Assembly (NCBI RefSeq): GCF_022012415.1 | Contig: NZ_JAKLTR010000028.1 | Location: 1 to 58,981 of the forward strand | DNA length: 58,981 nucleotides | Direction: 5' to 3' | Source of the DNA: Terrimonas ginsenosidimutans | Lineage (GTDB): Bacteria > Bacteroidota > Bacteroidia > Chitinophagales > Chitinophagaceae | In this document: in pieces, positions 33,290 through 41,824 of the stretch | Position numbering within the stretch: position 1 is the first letter of the stretch | Layout of the letters: the number at the start of each line of letters is the position of its first letter | Program-made: the position numbers and the translations under genes | The notes under the pieces: model-generated | What the model was told of the DNA's origin: nothing | Databases searched by the model: none | What the model saw: only the letters and a program-made list of their open reading frames with translations

Positions 33290-34105
33290 TTATTTTATTT
33301 TCATATAGATCCTTTCCTTCCGGTCAACCTCTTCGAATGACCGTTGCTGTGCTCCGAAGCGCAAAGATTCCTTGTTACCTAACCCCAGGTATCCAAACAT
33401 ACACAGGCTTCCATGAAAAAGATCCAGCACACGCTTCTGCAATTCCTGGTTAAAATAAATAAGCACATTGCGGCACAGGATCAGCTGAAACTCATTAAAC
33501 GCCTTGTCCATTGCCAGGTTATGGGCAGAAAAGACAATATTTTGTTTTAACGACCTGTCAAACATCACTGAGTTATACTTCGACATATAATACTGCGAAA
33601 AAGAACCAGTGCCTCCCGACTTCTGATAGTTGCCGGTATATGCTTTCATACTTGATGCGTCATACATTCCGTCCTTTGCGATCTGCAAAGACTGCTGATT
33701 GATATCTGTTGCATAAATGACCGACCTGTCGAGTATTCCTGCTTCTTTGAACAAGATCGCCAGGGAGTAAACCTCTTCGCCGGTTGCGCAACCTGCCACC
33801 CACACCTTAATAAACGGGTAGGTGGCCAGCCTTTCCACCACTTTTTCCCGTAAACTTTTATAGAATCCCGGATCGCGGAACATTTCAGTAACGGTCACTG
33901 ACAGCTCCTGCAAAAAGTCCCGGAAAATGTTTTCATCTCTTAAGATCAATGACTGCAGGTCCGCCAGTTCATTGATCCTGTGCATTCCCATGTAATGAAT
34001 GATCCTTCTCTTCACTGAGGCTTCGGCATAACCTGTAAAATCGTATCCGTAAGAAGAATGGACCGCTTTCAACAGATTTCTAAAGGCTCCATTATCTAAC
34101 TCCAT
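33290..34105 (-). CDS. cheR: CheR-type methyltransferase
   Basis: A 271-residue SAM-dependent methyltransferase of the CheR family. Residues 1-75 are the helical CheR_N domain (YGYDFTGYAEASVKRRI). VTVTEMFRDPGFY is the conserved linker before the catalytic domain. The SAM-binding motif is IKVWVAGCATGEEVYSLAIL near residue 105, and LILCRNVLIYFN lies late in the domain. CheR normally methylates chemoreceptor glutamates. It is directly next to a CheB-like gene and downstream of a hybrid kinase, so methylation of the kinase or of an unlinked partner is more likely than chemotaxis. Confidence 0.93.
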   Translation of the reverse strand: MELDNGAFRNLLKAVHSSYGYDFTGYAEASVKRRIIHYMGMHRINELADLQSLILRDENIFRDFLQELSVTVTEMFRDPGFYKSLREKVVERLATYPFIKVWVAGCATGEEVYSLAILFKEAGILDRSVIYATDINQQSLQIAKDGMYDASSMKAYTGNYQKSGGTGSFSQYYMSKYNSVMFDRSLKQNIVFSAHNLAMDKAFNEFQLILCRNVLIYFNQELQKRVLDLFHGSLCMFGYLGLGNKESLRFGAQQRSFEEVDRKERIYMKIK

Positions 34106-34204
34106 TCAGTTTCTTTTACAGATATTCATCCAATATCGTTCCCATCTTTTTACCTCCATTTTGATACACAAAATATTCTGGTGTCAAAAAATGTGTTGCT
34201 TTTT

Positions 34205-37200
34205 TTACTTATAAAGCCATACGCGCATCAGGGAGAGCAGTTGCTCAATATTCACCGGCTTTGAAATATAATCAGACATACCCGCATCGAGGCATTTTTC
34301 CCGGTCGCCTTTTATCGCCTTGGCCGTAAGCGCGATGATCGGCAATTTTTCAAAGTGTGGTATGGCCCGGATCGCACGCGTTGCTTCAAAGCCGTCCATC
34401 TCCGGCATCATGATATCCATTAAAATGATATCCACTTCAGGGTGCTCTTGCAATTCTTCCACCGCTCTCTTTCCGTTATCGGCTACAATGCATTCCATTC
34501 CTTCTTCTTCCAGCACATTTGTGAGGGAATAAATATTCCGGATATCATCATCCACTACCAGTACCTTCTTTTTCACGAGCACTTCATCCGTGCGATGAAG
34601 TTTGCGGATGATCGTTTGTTTTTCTTTCGGCAATCTTGACTCCACACGGTGCAGGAACAGCATCGTCTCATCAAGAAGGCGTTCATGGGAATTCGCCGTT
34701 TTCAGCACTACTGTATTTGCATACTTCATCAGCTGCATATTCTCTTCACGCGTGAGGTCCTTGCCTGTATAAACGATGATCGGGATACGTTTCAGTGTTT
34801 CTGTATCCTTGATCTTTTCCAACAGATCAAATCCTGACATATCCGGCAGGCCAAGATCAACAATGATGCAATCAAAATGATCTCCGTTCAGCATATCTAC
34901 TGCCTGCTGACCGGAAAATGCGGGATATGATTTCACATCTCCATTTCCTATCAGCTCCCGGATCGCAGTATTCTGCTGTTCATTATCTTCTACCACCAGC
35001 AGCTTTTTCATTTTCCTGTTGGTGAATTCCTCGATACGATCGAATGCATTCATCAGGTTGTTTGGATCCACCGGCTTTTGAAGAAAATCAAATGCTCCAA
35101 GTTCAAGACTTTCTTTTTTCAGGTCATACCCCGAAATGATCTGTACAGGAATATGCCGCAGGGATGGATCATTCTTCAGGTATTTCAATACCTCTGAACC
35201 ATCCATCACCGGAAGTTTCATGTCCAGCAAGATCGCATCCGGTTTATAGTATCTGGCATAGCTCAGGCCTGTATTACCCTGCACGGCCACTATCGCTTTG
35301 TAATTACGCTCCCTTACAAAGTCAAGTAACAGTGAAGCAAACGATGGATCGTCTTCCATGATCAACACCACTTTATCTTTTTCAGAAATGGAATGGCGGT
35401 CATCATTCACTTCTCCTTCCTTTTTTGGGAAGATAGTGACCGTTTTCTCCTCTGTTATTTTCTGTTGTGGCTCTTTCTCTTTAGCCTCATAGCGTCTGTC
35501 GCCCGATACGTTGAACGATTCGCTGAACCGTTGCGGAATAAACAGGGTGAATGTACTTCCGATCCCTTCCTCACTGGTCACAATCAATTCTCCTCCGAGA
35601 GCATGTGCCAGTTCACGGCTGATCGATAACCCTAGCCCCGTGCCTCCAAATTTTCTTTTTGTACTTCCATCGGCTTGCTGGAACGCTTCAAAGACCATTT
35701 CAAGTTTATTTTCCGGAATTCCTATGCCCGTATCTTTTACCGAAAAAGACAACACTTCAGCATGGATACCCAGGGCCGGATTGCGAAAGCGAAGTGTAGC
35801 AGGCGCCTTCTGAACAGACAATACAACCTTGCCACCTCTTTCAGTGAATTTAAATGCATTGGACAAAAGGTTCCGAAGGATCTGCTGGAGCCTCTGTTTA
35901 TCTGTAACGATATAATTGTCTATCGATGGATCACGATCGATCGAAAACTCAATGAATTTGCTTTTCGCCAGTTCATCAAACGTCGAATGGTTGCCGGATT
36001 CGATCTCATCAAGAGTGAGTTCACTGATCTCCAGTTCCATTTTTCCAGCTTCCACTTTCGAAAGGTCGAGTATTTCATTGATCAGTTTAAGCTGATCATT
36101 TCCTGAATTATAAATATTTCTGGCAAATTCTACTTCCTTGTCATTAAGCCGGTGCTCTTTGTTCTCGGATAGGATCTTGGAAAGAATAAGGATGCTGTTC
36201 AGCGGTGTACGCAGTTCGTGGGACATGTTTGCCAGGAACTCGGTCTTATATTTACTTGTCAGCTCAAGCTCTTTGGCTTTTGTTTCAAGCTCTATCCGGG
36301 CATTTTCAAGTTGATTACGCTGTTCCTCCAGCATGTTTGCCTTTTCTTCAAGTTCTTCATTGATCTGCTGAAGTTCTTCCTGCTGAGCCTTGAGCTCTCC
36401 TTCTGATTTTTCCAGGAGATCTGTTTTCTCCTGCAGCTCTTCGTTGAACTGCTTGAGCTCCTCCTGTTGTGCCTCGAGTTCTTCTGCCTGCTGCTGAGAC
36501 TCTGCGAGCAGCTCTTCTGTTCGTTGACGTGACTGCGAGGCGGCAATAGCAATAGCGATCGTTTCGCTTAACCTGTTCAGCAGATCCTGCTCGATCGCAG
36601 AAAAGCTGTGTACGGACCCAAGTTCAACAACGCCACGGATCTCATCGCCCGCCAGCAATGGGAGACAGATGATCTCCCGGGGCACCGTCTGACCAGTACC
36701 GGAACTTATACGCAAATAGTCTGGCGGAACCTCTTTGAAAAGGACCGGCTTTTTTTGTGCGGCAGCCTGCCCGGCAAGTCCTTCACCCAGGCTCAGCGTA
36801 TCCGGTGTTCCGGCAGGCAAGCCATAGGCGCCTGCCAGCTTAAGCTGACCGATGTAATTGGCAACATATATAGCACCTACCCTGGCGTCCAGGTAAGAAC
36901 AGAGTTGTTCAAGTGCGGCCTGTGCGATCGAATCTGTGACTGTCTCTCCACGGATCTTTTCATTTAGCTGCAGGTTTGCAGTAAGGATCCAGTTCTTTTC
37001 CGCCGTTTCCTGTTCTGATCTCCTAAGAGCCTTAAGGTTGGAAGTAATGATCCAGTAAACAATAAGCAGTGTAAGGCCAATGACAATAAGAAGGGAAATA
37101 AAGACGATCGTAAAGTTGCTTGCATCATGTTCGCTAATCAGCTTCCTTTGCTCAAGCAGCCGGATCTCGATGTTGCGGGCGTTAATGGTGATCCTCCTTA

Positions 37201-37654
37201 TTTCATCCTGAATTAACTTTCCTTCTCCCTTGCTGATAAATGTGCTGGCATCAGTGAGGTCCTGGCTTCTCCGGCTGATAGCCTCGTCCAGGTTCTTACG
37301 CCGCAGTTCTAACTGAGGGCGAAGTTTTGCCACATTGTCCTGCTGAATGGAATTGTCCCGCGTGAGTTCGGCGGCGTTATCAAGATGCTGAACAGCGGAG
37401 GAAGTTGCCGACCGGTAGTTTTGAAGATGATCCCGATCCCCCGTAATAATGTATCCACGCGCAGCACTTTCAGCATCAAGAGTTGCCGCCAGTATCAGGT
37501 CAAATTCATACATGACTTCATGCGTATGAGCCACCATCTGGCTGGCACGCATAAAGCGTTCACTGTTCCGAAAAGAAAAAATGGCTACAGCCACCAGAAT
37601 ACACGTGCAAACAGCAAATCCGAGCAAGATCCTGCGACTTAAACTCATCTTCAT
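34205..37654 (-). CDS. CHASE3-GAF hybrid histidine kinase with three receiver domains
   Basis: A 1149-residue inner-membrane kinase. Order: TM1 at about 8-28, CHASE3-like extracytoplasmic helical domain 35-178, TM2 182-203, GAF 235-372, a coiled coil at 375-468 with near repeats of QQEELxQxNEELxEK, HisKA with His479 in NMSHELRTP, ATPase domain about 590-715 with GIGIPENKLEMVFEAFQQ, then three receivers at about 760, 885 and 1029. Their phospho-Asp residues are in ILLDMKLPVMDG, IIVDLGLPDMSG and ILMDIMMPEMDG. The architecture is that of sensors working with CheB/CheR in Bacteroidota. First gene of the cluster; about 100 bases separate it from the CheR-like gene. Confidence 0.95.
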   Translation of the reverse strand: MKMSLSRRILLGFAVCTCILVAVAIFSFRNSERFMRASQMVAHTHEVMYEFDLILAATLDAESAARGYIITGDRDHLQNYRSATSSAVQHLDNAAELTRDNSIQQDNVAKLRPQLELRRKNLDEAISRRSQDLTDASTFISKGEGKLIQDEIRRITINARNIEIRLLEQRKLISEHDASNFTIVFISLLIVIGLTLLIVYWIITSNLKALRRSEQETAEKNWILTANLQLNEKIRGETVTDSIAQAALEQLCSYLDARVGAIYVANYIGQLKLAGAYGLPAGTPDTLSLGEGLAGQAAAQKKPVLFKEVPPDYLRISSGTGQTVPREIICLPLLAGDEIRGVVELGSVHSFSAIEQDLLNRLSETIAIAIAASQSRQRTEELLAESQQQAEELEAQQEELKQFNEELQEKTDLLEKSEGELKAQQEELQQINEELEEKANMLEEQRNQLENARIELETKAKELELTSKYKTEFLANMSHELRTPLNSILILSKILSENKEHRLNDKEVEFARNIYNSGNDQLKLINEILDLSKVEAGKMELEISELTLDEIESGNHSTFDELAKSKFIEFSIDRDPSIDNYIVTDKQRLQQILRNLLSNAFKFTERGGKVVLSVQKAPATLRFRNPALGIHAEVLSFSVKDTGIGIPENKLEMVFEAFQQADGSTKRKFGGTGLGLSISRELAHALGGELIVTSEEGIGSTFTLFIPQRFSESFNVSGDRRYEAKEKEPQQKITEEKTVTIFPKKEGEVNDDRHSISEKDKVVLIMEDDPSFASLLLDFVRERNYKAIVAVQGNTGLSYARYYKPDAILLDMKLPVMDGSEVLKYLKNDPSLRHIPVQIISGYDLKKESLELGAFDFLQKPVDPNNLMNAFDRIEEFTNRKMKKLLVVEDNEQQNTAIRELIGNGDVKSYPAFSGQQAVDMLNGDHFDCIIVDLGLPDMSGFDLLEKIKDTETLKRIPIIVYTGKDLTREENMQLMKYANTVVLKTANSHERLLDETMLFLHRVESRLPKEKQTIIRKLHRTDEVLVKKKVLVVDDDIRNIYSLTNVLEEEGMECIVADNGKRAVEELQEHPEVDIILMDIMMPEMDGFEATRAIRAIPHFEKLPIIALTAKAIKGDREKCLDAGMSDYISKPVNIEQLLSLMRVWLYK

Positions 37655-38140
37655 AAAACCTTGAATTTTGGGGATAGTGGAGGTACAGATCAGCCGGAAT
37701 ACATTTTCTTTCCTGTGCTGAAAATGTCCCTGCTAAAAATAAAACATGTTTAACAGAAATCAACTTACACATGCGTAAAAAATGGACAATCTCGTTCATT
37801 ATGAACCGATACGGTGTTCAACAGTGGTGAATCCCCGAAACATTCCATTTGTTTTAGCATAAACTCTTATAATGATCGCATCAGATTAAATCACAGCAGC
37901 ACACTGGCCGTTCCAGATAACACTTCACATGTATCTTATCCGGATGATCTTCCTTAAAAAAAGCAGCCTGTCTTTTCAGAATGCGCTACCTCAATTGAGT
38001 GAAATTTCTCAAAATGGTCAAATTAGCCATCACCCGGTATACAAAAATGATTGTTTCGAGCGATATAGCCTTTCATCCGTAGAAACCCCGGGGCTTTCAT
38101 TCCAGGCTCACGGATAAATTTTCTAATCAAAAACCATAAT
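37655..38140. other. Divergent spacer between the hybrid kinase and a lipoprotein gene
   Basis: About 486 bases with no array, no strong palindrome and no convincing gene. A 62-residue frame at 37929-38117 has no features. Promoters for both flanking genes presumably lie here. Confidence 0.4.
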
Positions 38141-38671
38141 ATGAAACACACAGCAAAAAGATTTAAAGCAGCAATCTTATTATTCAGTTTAATGACGATC
38201 GTATTTGCCTGCAAAAAAGGCGATGAAGGACCAGCAGGCGAGCCTGGTACGGCCAACGTAATTTTTTCACCATGGATGAAAACCACTTCATGGATCCCAT
38301 CCACCACATCAACGGGATCGGGCAAAAGCACTTTTTATTTTGATATCAATGCGCCACAGGTGACGCAGGGGATCATTGATAGCGGTACCGTGATCGTATA
38401 TATGAAGTTCGTAAATGATCCGGATGGAACGGGCATTGCGAAACCGCTGCCAAGTGTTTACTACAATTTGGGAGGAGCGTCTACCCAATACAGATTTCAA
38501 CATGGCCTGATGTTATCAAAGGTCAGGGTGATAGCAGATGTTATTCCCAGCGGAACGCCGGCCAATAGTAATGATGTCCGCTACATTATCATTCCGGGTG
38601 GAGTACCTCTTACCGGAAGAATGGACATGAGCTATGAAGCGGTTTGTGAGAGATATGGCATTCCTAAATAA
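38141..38671 (+). CDS. Lipoprotein with a short collagen-like Gly-x-y segment
   Basis: A 176-residue lipoprotein: LLFSLMTIVFACKKG puts the lipidated Cys at about residue 24. It is followed at once by GDEGPAGEPGTANV, a short collagen-like triplet run, then a compact domain (about residues 45-176) with WMKTTSWIPS, TFYFDINAPQVTQGIIDSGTVIVYMKF and VRYIIIPGG. Proteins with this combination recur in Chitinophagaceae and I do not know their function. It is flanked by an upstream spacer and a downstream terminator, so it is a single-gene unit. Confidence 0.8.
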   Translation: MKHTAKRFKAAILLFSLMTIVFACKKGDEGPAGEPGTANVIFSPWMKTTSWIPSTTSTGSGKSTFYFDINAPQVTQGIIDSGTVIVYMKFVNDPDGTGIAKPLPSVYYNLGGASTQYRFQHGLMLSKVRVIADVIPSGTPANSNDVRYIIIPGGVPLTGRMDMSYEAVCERYGIPK

Positions 38672-38682
38672 TGCCTAACAGA

Positions 38683-38720
38683 GAAGAGGCTGCCGTTCAT
38701 TGTGAGGCAGCTTCTTTTTT
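38683..38720 (+). terminator. Terminator after the lipoprotein gene
   Basis: GAAGAGGCTGCC pairs with GGCAGCTTCTTTT (one G-T pair) around an 11-base loop, followed by T residues; starts 12 bases after the stop codon. Confidence 0.85.
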
Positions 38721-39048
38721 ATCCGGGTTATTGTAGAGACGATCAGTCGCCCAGGCAGTTCCCAGTGTCTTCGTGTAATGTTTGATACAATTTCTTTGTT
38801 ATGATAGAGCCTTGCCATAACTTAAGTGCTTACACCTAAAGTAAAAACAATTAACCCTTAATTTTCGAAATAACTGATTGAACTTGTATTTGTTGAATTT
38901 TCTTTCGGTAGTTTACAATAACAAAGCCATTACGTATGAAGATTCATTTTTTTTAAGTTGGAACTATTGTTCCGGGTTAAGGCTCTGTTTCTTTTCGGTA
39001 ATTCTTCTTTTCCATTTGTCTGCCCATAGTTGATCGGGCAAATTCAGT
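38721..39048. other. Spacer without recognisable gene
   Basis: About 330 AT-rich bases between the lipoprotein terminator and the XRE regulator gene. No repeat or gene seen. Confidence 0.4.
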
Positions 39049-39297
39049 TCAGTCTTTTGGTACAAGTTCGGATAATTGCAGGTCCAGCGCCTTTGCGATG
39101 GCAACCAGCGTTGTTAGTGTAGGATCACCTTTACCACTTTCCAGTGTCCACACTTGGCTATACGCAATATCTGCCGCGTAGGAAAATTCGCGTGTTGACA
39201 ATCCACGTTCCTCGCGCAACTGCTTCAGCTTTCGCCCGAATGCATTCAACATTTTCTGATCCTTATTATTTCTCGGCATCATAGTAAGATCACTCAT
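39049..39297 (-). CDS. XRE-family helix-turn-helix regulator
   Basis: An 82-residue DNA-binding protein, a single HTH_3/XRE domain. Residues about 20-75 form the five-helix fold: LKQLREERGLSTREFSYAADIAYSQVWTLESGKGDPTLTTLVAIAKALDLQLSELV. The GKGDPTLTTLVAIAKALD pattern is the canonical third-to-fifth helix region. There is no additional sensor domain. The start at 39297 is used; a second in-frame Met lies five residues on. It is divergent from the unknown gene at 39521, from which it is separated by about 220 bases. Regulated targets cannot be inferred. Confidence 0.9.
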   Translation of the reverse strand: MSDLTMMPRNNKDQKMLNAFGRKLKQLREERGLSTREFSYAADIAYSQVWTLESGKGDPTLTTLVAIAKALDLQLSELVPKD

Positions 39298-39520
39298 TTA
39301 AAAAAAATAACTGACCTGATTTATCAAGTCTTTTATAAAAATCGGTAGATTAGTGGAAGAATAATTGCAGCAGCAATTCTTTCTTAGACTATATACTGTT
39401 AAGCACGACTTTTCCCCCATTCAGCATTTTATTTTCTATTGATTGATCCTGCGCGATATTATAGCTCCGGGATCCATGATTCATATTATTCACCGCGGCA
39501 AGCCGCTCAAAATATTTATT

Positions 39521-40015
39521 ATGACAACATCAGCATTGGCAATTGTTAATCCCCGTTATTTTCTTAACAGGCTCGCACTGGAGCATTCTGCGGATTGTCT
39601 TTCACTTGAGCCCAAACAGGTTATTCAGCAGTTATTTGCTAAAACGCCTTTACCGGTAATGCAGGAAATGTTCGAAGAGTTTTGCGAAGCAGCTGTTGCT
39701 CCTGCCTGTTATTGGCCGGGTCGCAACCCGGAAGTGTTGCTGAAGTTCAGTGAGGAAATGGAAAAGCTTATCGAATCATGCTATCTCCTGTATCGTGACA
39801 AGCGGAGGCGGCAAGATGCTGATCATCCTGCAGAGATCAAACAGTTTTTCACTGTGTATTCGTTAGCCGATTGGAAACGGATCTTGCGCGACTGGGTGCG
39901 TGCGGCATTATCAGTCAACAGTGTTGCAGAGACGGGGAATCCAAAAGAAATGATCCCCTTTGTTAATGGGATGGAGAAATTGATGAAGTCGATGGGGGAG
40001 TTTGCGAGGTACTAA
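39521..40015 (+). CDS. Hypothetical protein, unknown family
   Basis: A 164-residue soluble, helical protein with no signal peptide or membrane segment. Visible features are a Pro- and Tyr-rich start (MTTSALAIVNPRYFLNRLAL), a segment with two Cys residues (FCEAAVAPACYWPGR), and acidic and basic stretches (SYLLYRDKRRRQDADHP-like). The second half is helical (WKRILRDWVRAALSVNSV). The ATG at 39521 is preferred over a longer in-frame start whose extension looks like noncoding sequence. I do not recognise a family. The gene is followed at once by the composite repeat, with no separate terminator. Confidence 0.6.
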   Translation: MTTSALAIVNPRYFLNRLALEHSADCLSLEPKQVIQQLFAKTPLPVMQEMFEEFCEAAVAPACYWPGRNPEVLLKFSEEMEKLIESCYLLYRDKRRRQDADHPAEIKQFFTVYSLADWKRILRDWVRAALSVNSVAETGNPKEMIPFVNGMEKLMKSMGEFARY

Positions 40016-40440
40016 CCGTCATTTTTCGACGGCGGTCGGGGCGCTTTTTTCTTTTGCGGGGGAAGGAGTTTTTTTTAACGGGAGCGTTGAGGGCTCTGTT
40101 TGGAGTTTGCCGGACGGGCAAGGCGCTTTTTTTTTCGAGGGGTTGCCTCGAAGACTCCGTTTACTTTTTTTGCCTTGAGGCAAAAAAAGTAACAAAAAAA
40201 GATCAAGGCTACGCGCAAATAGCCAGCCCCGCACTCGATGCGGGGGCTAAAAATTATGGGCTTCACCTGGCACTAAAATAAACTCGCCGGAAGAATGTTT
40301 TGGAATTGATTGGCGTGCTGGCTCAGACAATATTTTAGCGCCCTCGCCTTCGGCTCGTCGGTTACGCCCATAATTTTTTTAACGCCATTTGCGCTATGCC
40401 GCCCCCTCTTAAAGCGGGGAGAAGGCCTTTATAGAAATGT
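40016..40440 (+). repeat. Composite hairpin-rich repeat, copy A
   Basis: Starts at the stop codon of the unknown gene. In order it contains TTTGCCGGACGGGCAAGGCG, a TCGAGG...CCTCGA hairpin, GACTCCGTTTAC, the perfect 14-bp hairpin TTACTTTTTTTGCC-TTGA with its complement at 40161-40192, then AACAAAAAAAGATCAAGGCT, then a longer part with TTCACCTG, CTCGCC, GGCTCAGACA and AACGCCATTT. Copy B repeats the same series on the opposite strand. Confidence 0.8.
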
Positions 40441-40539
40441 AGCCTAACGGTTTTCGCTGGCTTTATTTCTTCTTTAGCATAAAAGTTAACTCTTCAAATT
40501 ATAATACAGAATCGGAACTATAACGAATCTTCTCCGCAA

Positions 40540-40905
40540 AAGCCTCCCCCTCTCTCAACGCCCCCGGCCTTGGAAAAAATGGCGTTAAGAAAATGGGAGG
40601 CTGGCACCGTCTGAGCCACACCGCAGGTGTGCGAAGGCGCCAAAAACTGTCTGAGCCCAACACGCCATTCAATCCTAAACCTGGACGGGCGAGTTTTTTT
40701 GGTGCAGGTGACATCCTCCCATTTTTAGCCATTTTTTCCCAGCCTTGATCTTTTTTTGTTACTTTTTTTGCATCAAGGCAAAAAAAGTAAACGGAGTCTT
40801 TCGACCTCCCGTCGAAAAAAAACGCCTTGCCCCTCCGGCAAAAAAACCGAAGGCCCCTTTCAATTCTCCCATCGAAAAAAAAGCGCCTTGCCCGCCCGGC
40901 AATCT
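40540..40905 (-). repeat. Composite hairpin-rich repeat, copy B (inverted)
   Basis: Read on the minus strand, the modules come in the same order as in copy A: two GCCGG...GGCAAGGCG modules, GACTCCGTTTAC, the poly-T/poly-A hairpin at 40759-40790, AACAAAAAAAGATCAAGGCT, then the GGATGTCACCTG, CTCGCC, GGCTCAGACA and AACGCCATTT boxes. It ends about five bases before the stop codon of the head-GIN gene. Divergence from copy A is substantial outside the hairpins. Confidence 0.8.
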
Positions 40906-40909
40906 TCCA

Positions 40910-41614
40910 CTATATCACTACTTTATTCCGCTTCGTAACAGTTCCGCCTCCTTTATTCTTCACACCGCCGAGGCCGGAAGACTTCATCTTCAAACTTTTT
41001 TCCGCGTTCACTTCAGCGCCACCAATGCCGTTATTATCGATGTCCATCGTCTGCACAACAAATTTCGCTGCTTCAAGGCTGCCTACTGATTTGTTTCGGA
41101 TCACGGCATTATCAGCTTTACCTTCCAGTTCCAGGTTACCCACACTTTTGTTTTCCAGGTCAAGGGAACGCGCAGACAACTTCAATTCTACATTACCAAC
41201 GCTTGAATTGTTCATCTTCAGATCGTCAAAGGTAAGCGTGCCCGTGGTGGTGATGTTGCCAACGGTTTTCAGATCAATTGATTTCAGCTGTTTGAACGTG
41301 ATATAAACCGTCATATTCTTTTTTGACTTGATATTCGTATGCTTCTTCATATTGACAGTTAATCCATCTTCGCTTTGCTCTACCTGTATCAGTTCCTGGA
41401 GATTGTCTTCTGCTTCAACCTTTACAGCTTCTGTGCTCCCCTGGGACAGAACCACGTTAAAGACACCGCCAACGGTAAGCCGACTGAATGACTTCACTGG
41501 AACATCCCTCGTGATCACATTTCCACTGCCTTCATACTTTTCATTTTCCTGTGCTTTAACCGTTCCAGGGAGGGTCATGGCTGTAATTGCAAGCATTGCT
41601 AACATCTTTCTCAT
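40910..41614 (-). CDS. Secreted head-GIN domain protein (DUF2807)
   Basis: A 234-residue exported protein. Residues 1-21 are a signal peptide (TVKA-QENEK). The rest is a DUF2807 repeat-like beta-helix: SGNVITRDVPVKSFSRLTVGGVFNVVLSQG starts the domain, followed by VEAEDNLQELIQVEQSEDGLTV and then regular turns such as LKTVGNITTTGTLTFDDLKMNNSSVGNVELKL. The GNV/GNLE/GSLE repeats mark the coils. The family is envelope-located and its role is not settled. The stop codon is about five bases from repeat copy B, so no separate terminator is visible. Confidence 0.9.
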   Translation of the reverse strand: MRKMLAMLAITAMTLPGTVKAQENEKYEGSGNVITRDVPVKSFSRLTVGGVFNVVLSQGSTEAVKVEAEDNLQELIQVEQSEDGLTVNMKKHTNIKSKKNMTVYITFKQLKSIDLKTVGNITTTGTLTFDDLKMNNSSVGNVELKLSARSLDLENKSVGNLELEGKADNAVIRNKSVGSLEAAKFVVQTMDIDNNGIGGAEVNAEKSLKMKSSGLGGVKNKGGGTVTKRNKVVI

Positions 41615-41824
41615 AATAAAATGGTTTTATTGTTTTTTTGATTATGGCTAATGACGAAATCCTTCGTAGAACGAAGATGCATTTCTTTTTGTTACAGCAT
41701 TTTCAAAATAATTACGAATGGCTTTTAAACCCGCTGAGTGGAAATTCACGGCGGTTTTGGTTGTTTTTTGATCGTAACTGTTCACTTTTGCATATCGGGC
41801 TAAGAGCCGCCCGGTATAACAATT

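Noticed and set aside
37929-38117. 62-residue frame upstream of the collagen-motif lipoprotein
   Set aside because: No features, no promoter signature and no family; probably chance.
40054-41089. Several 60-159-residue frames inside and next to the composite repeat
   Set aside because: Low-complexity translations of poly-T, poly-A and GCC-rich hairpins in all six frames; none matches a family.
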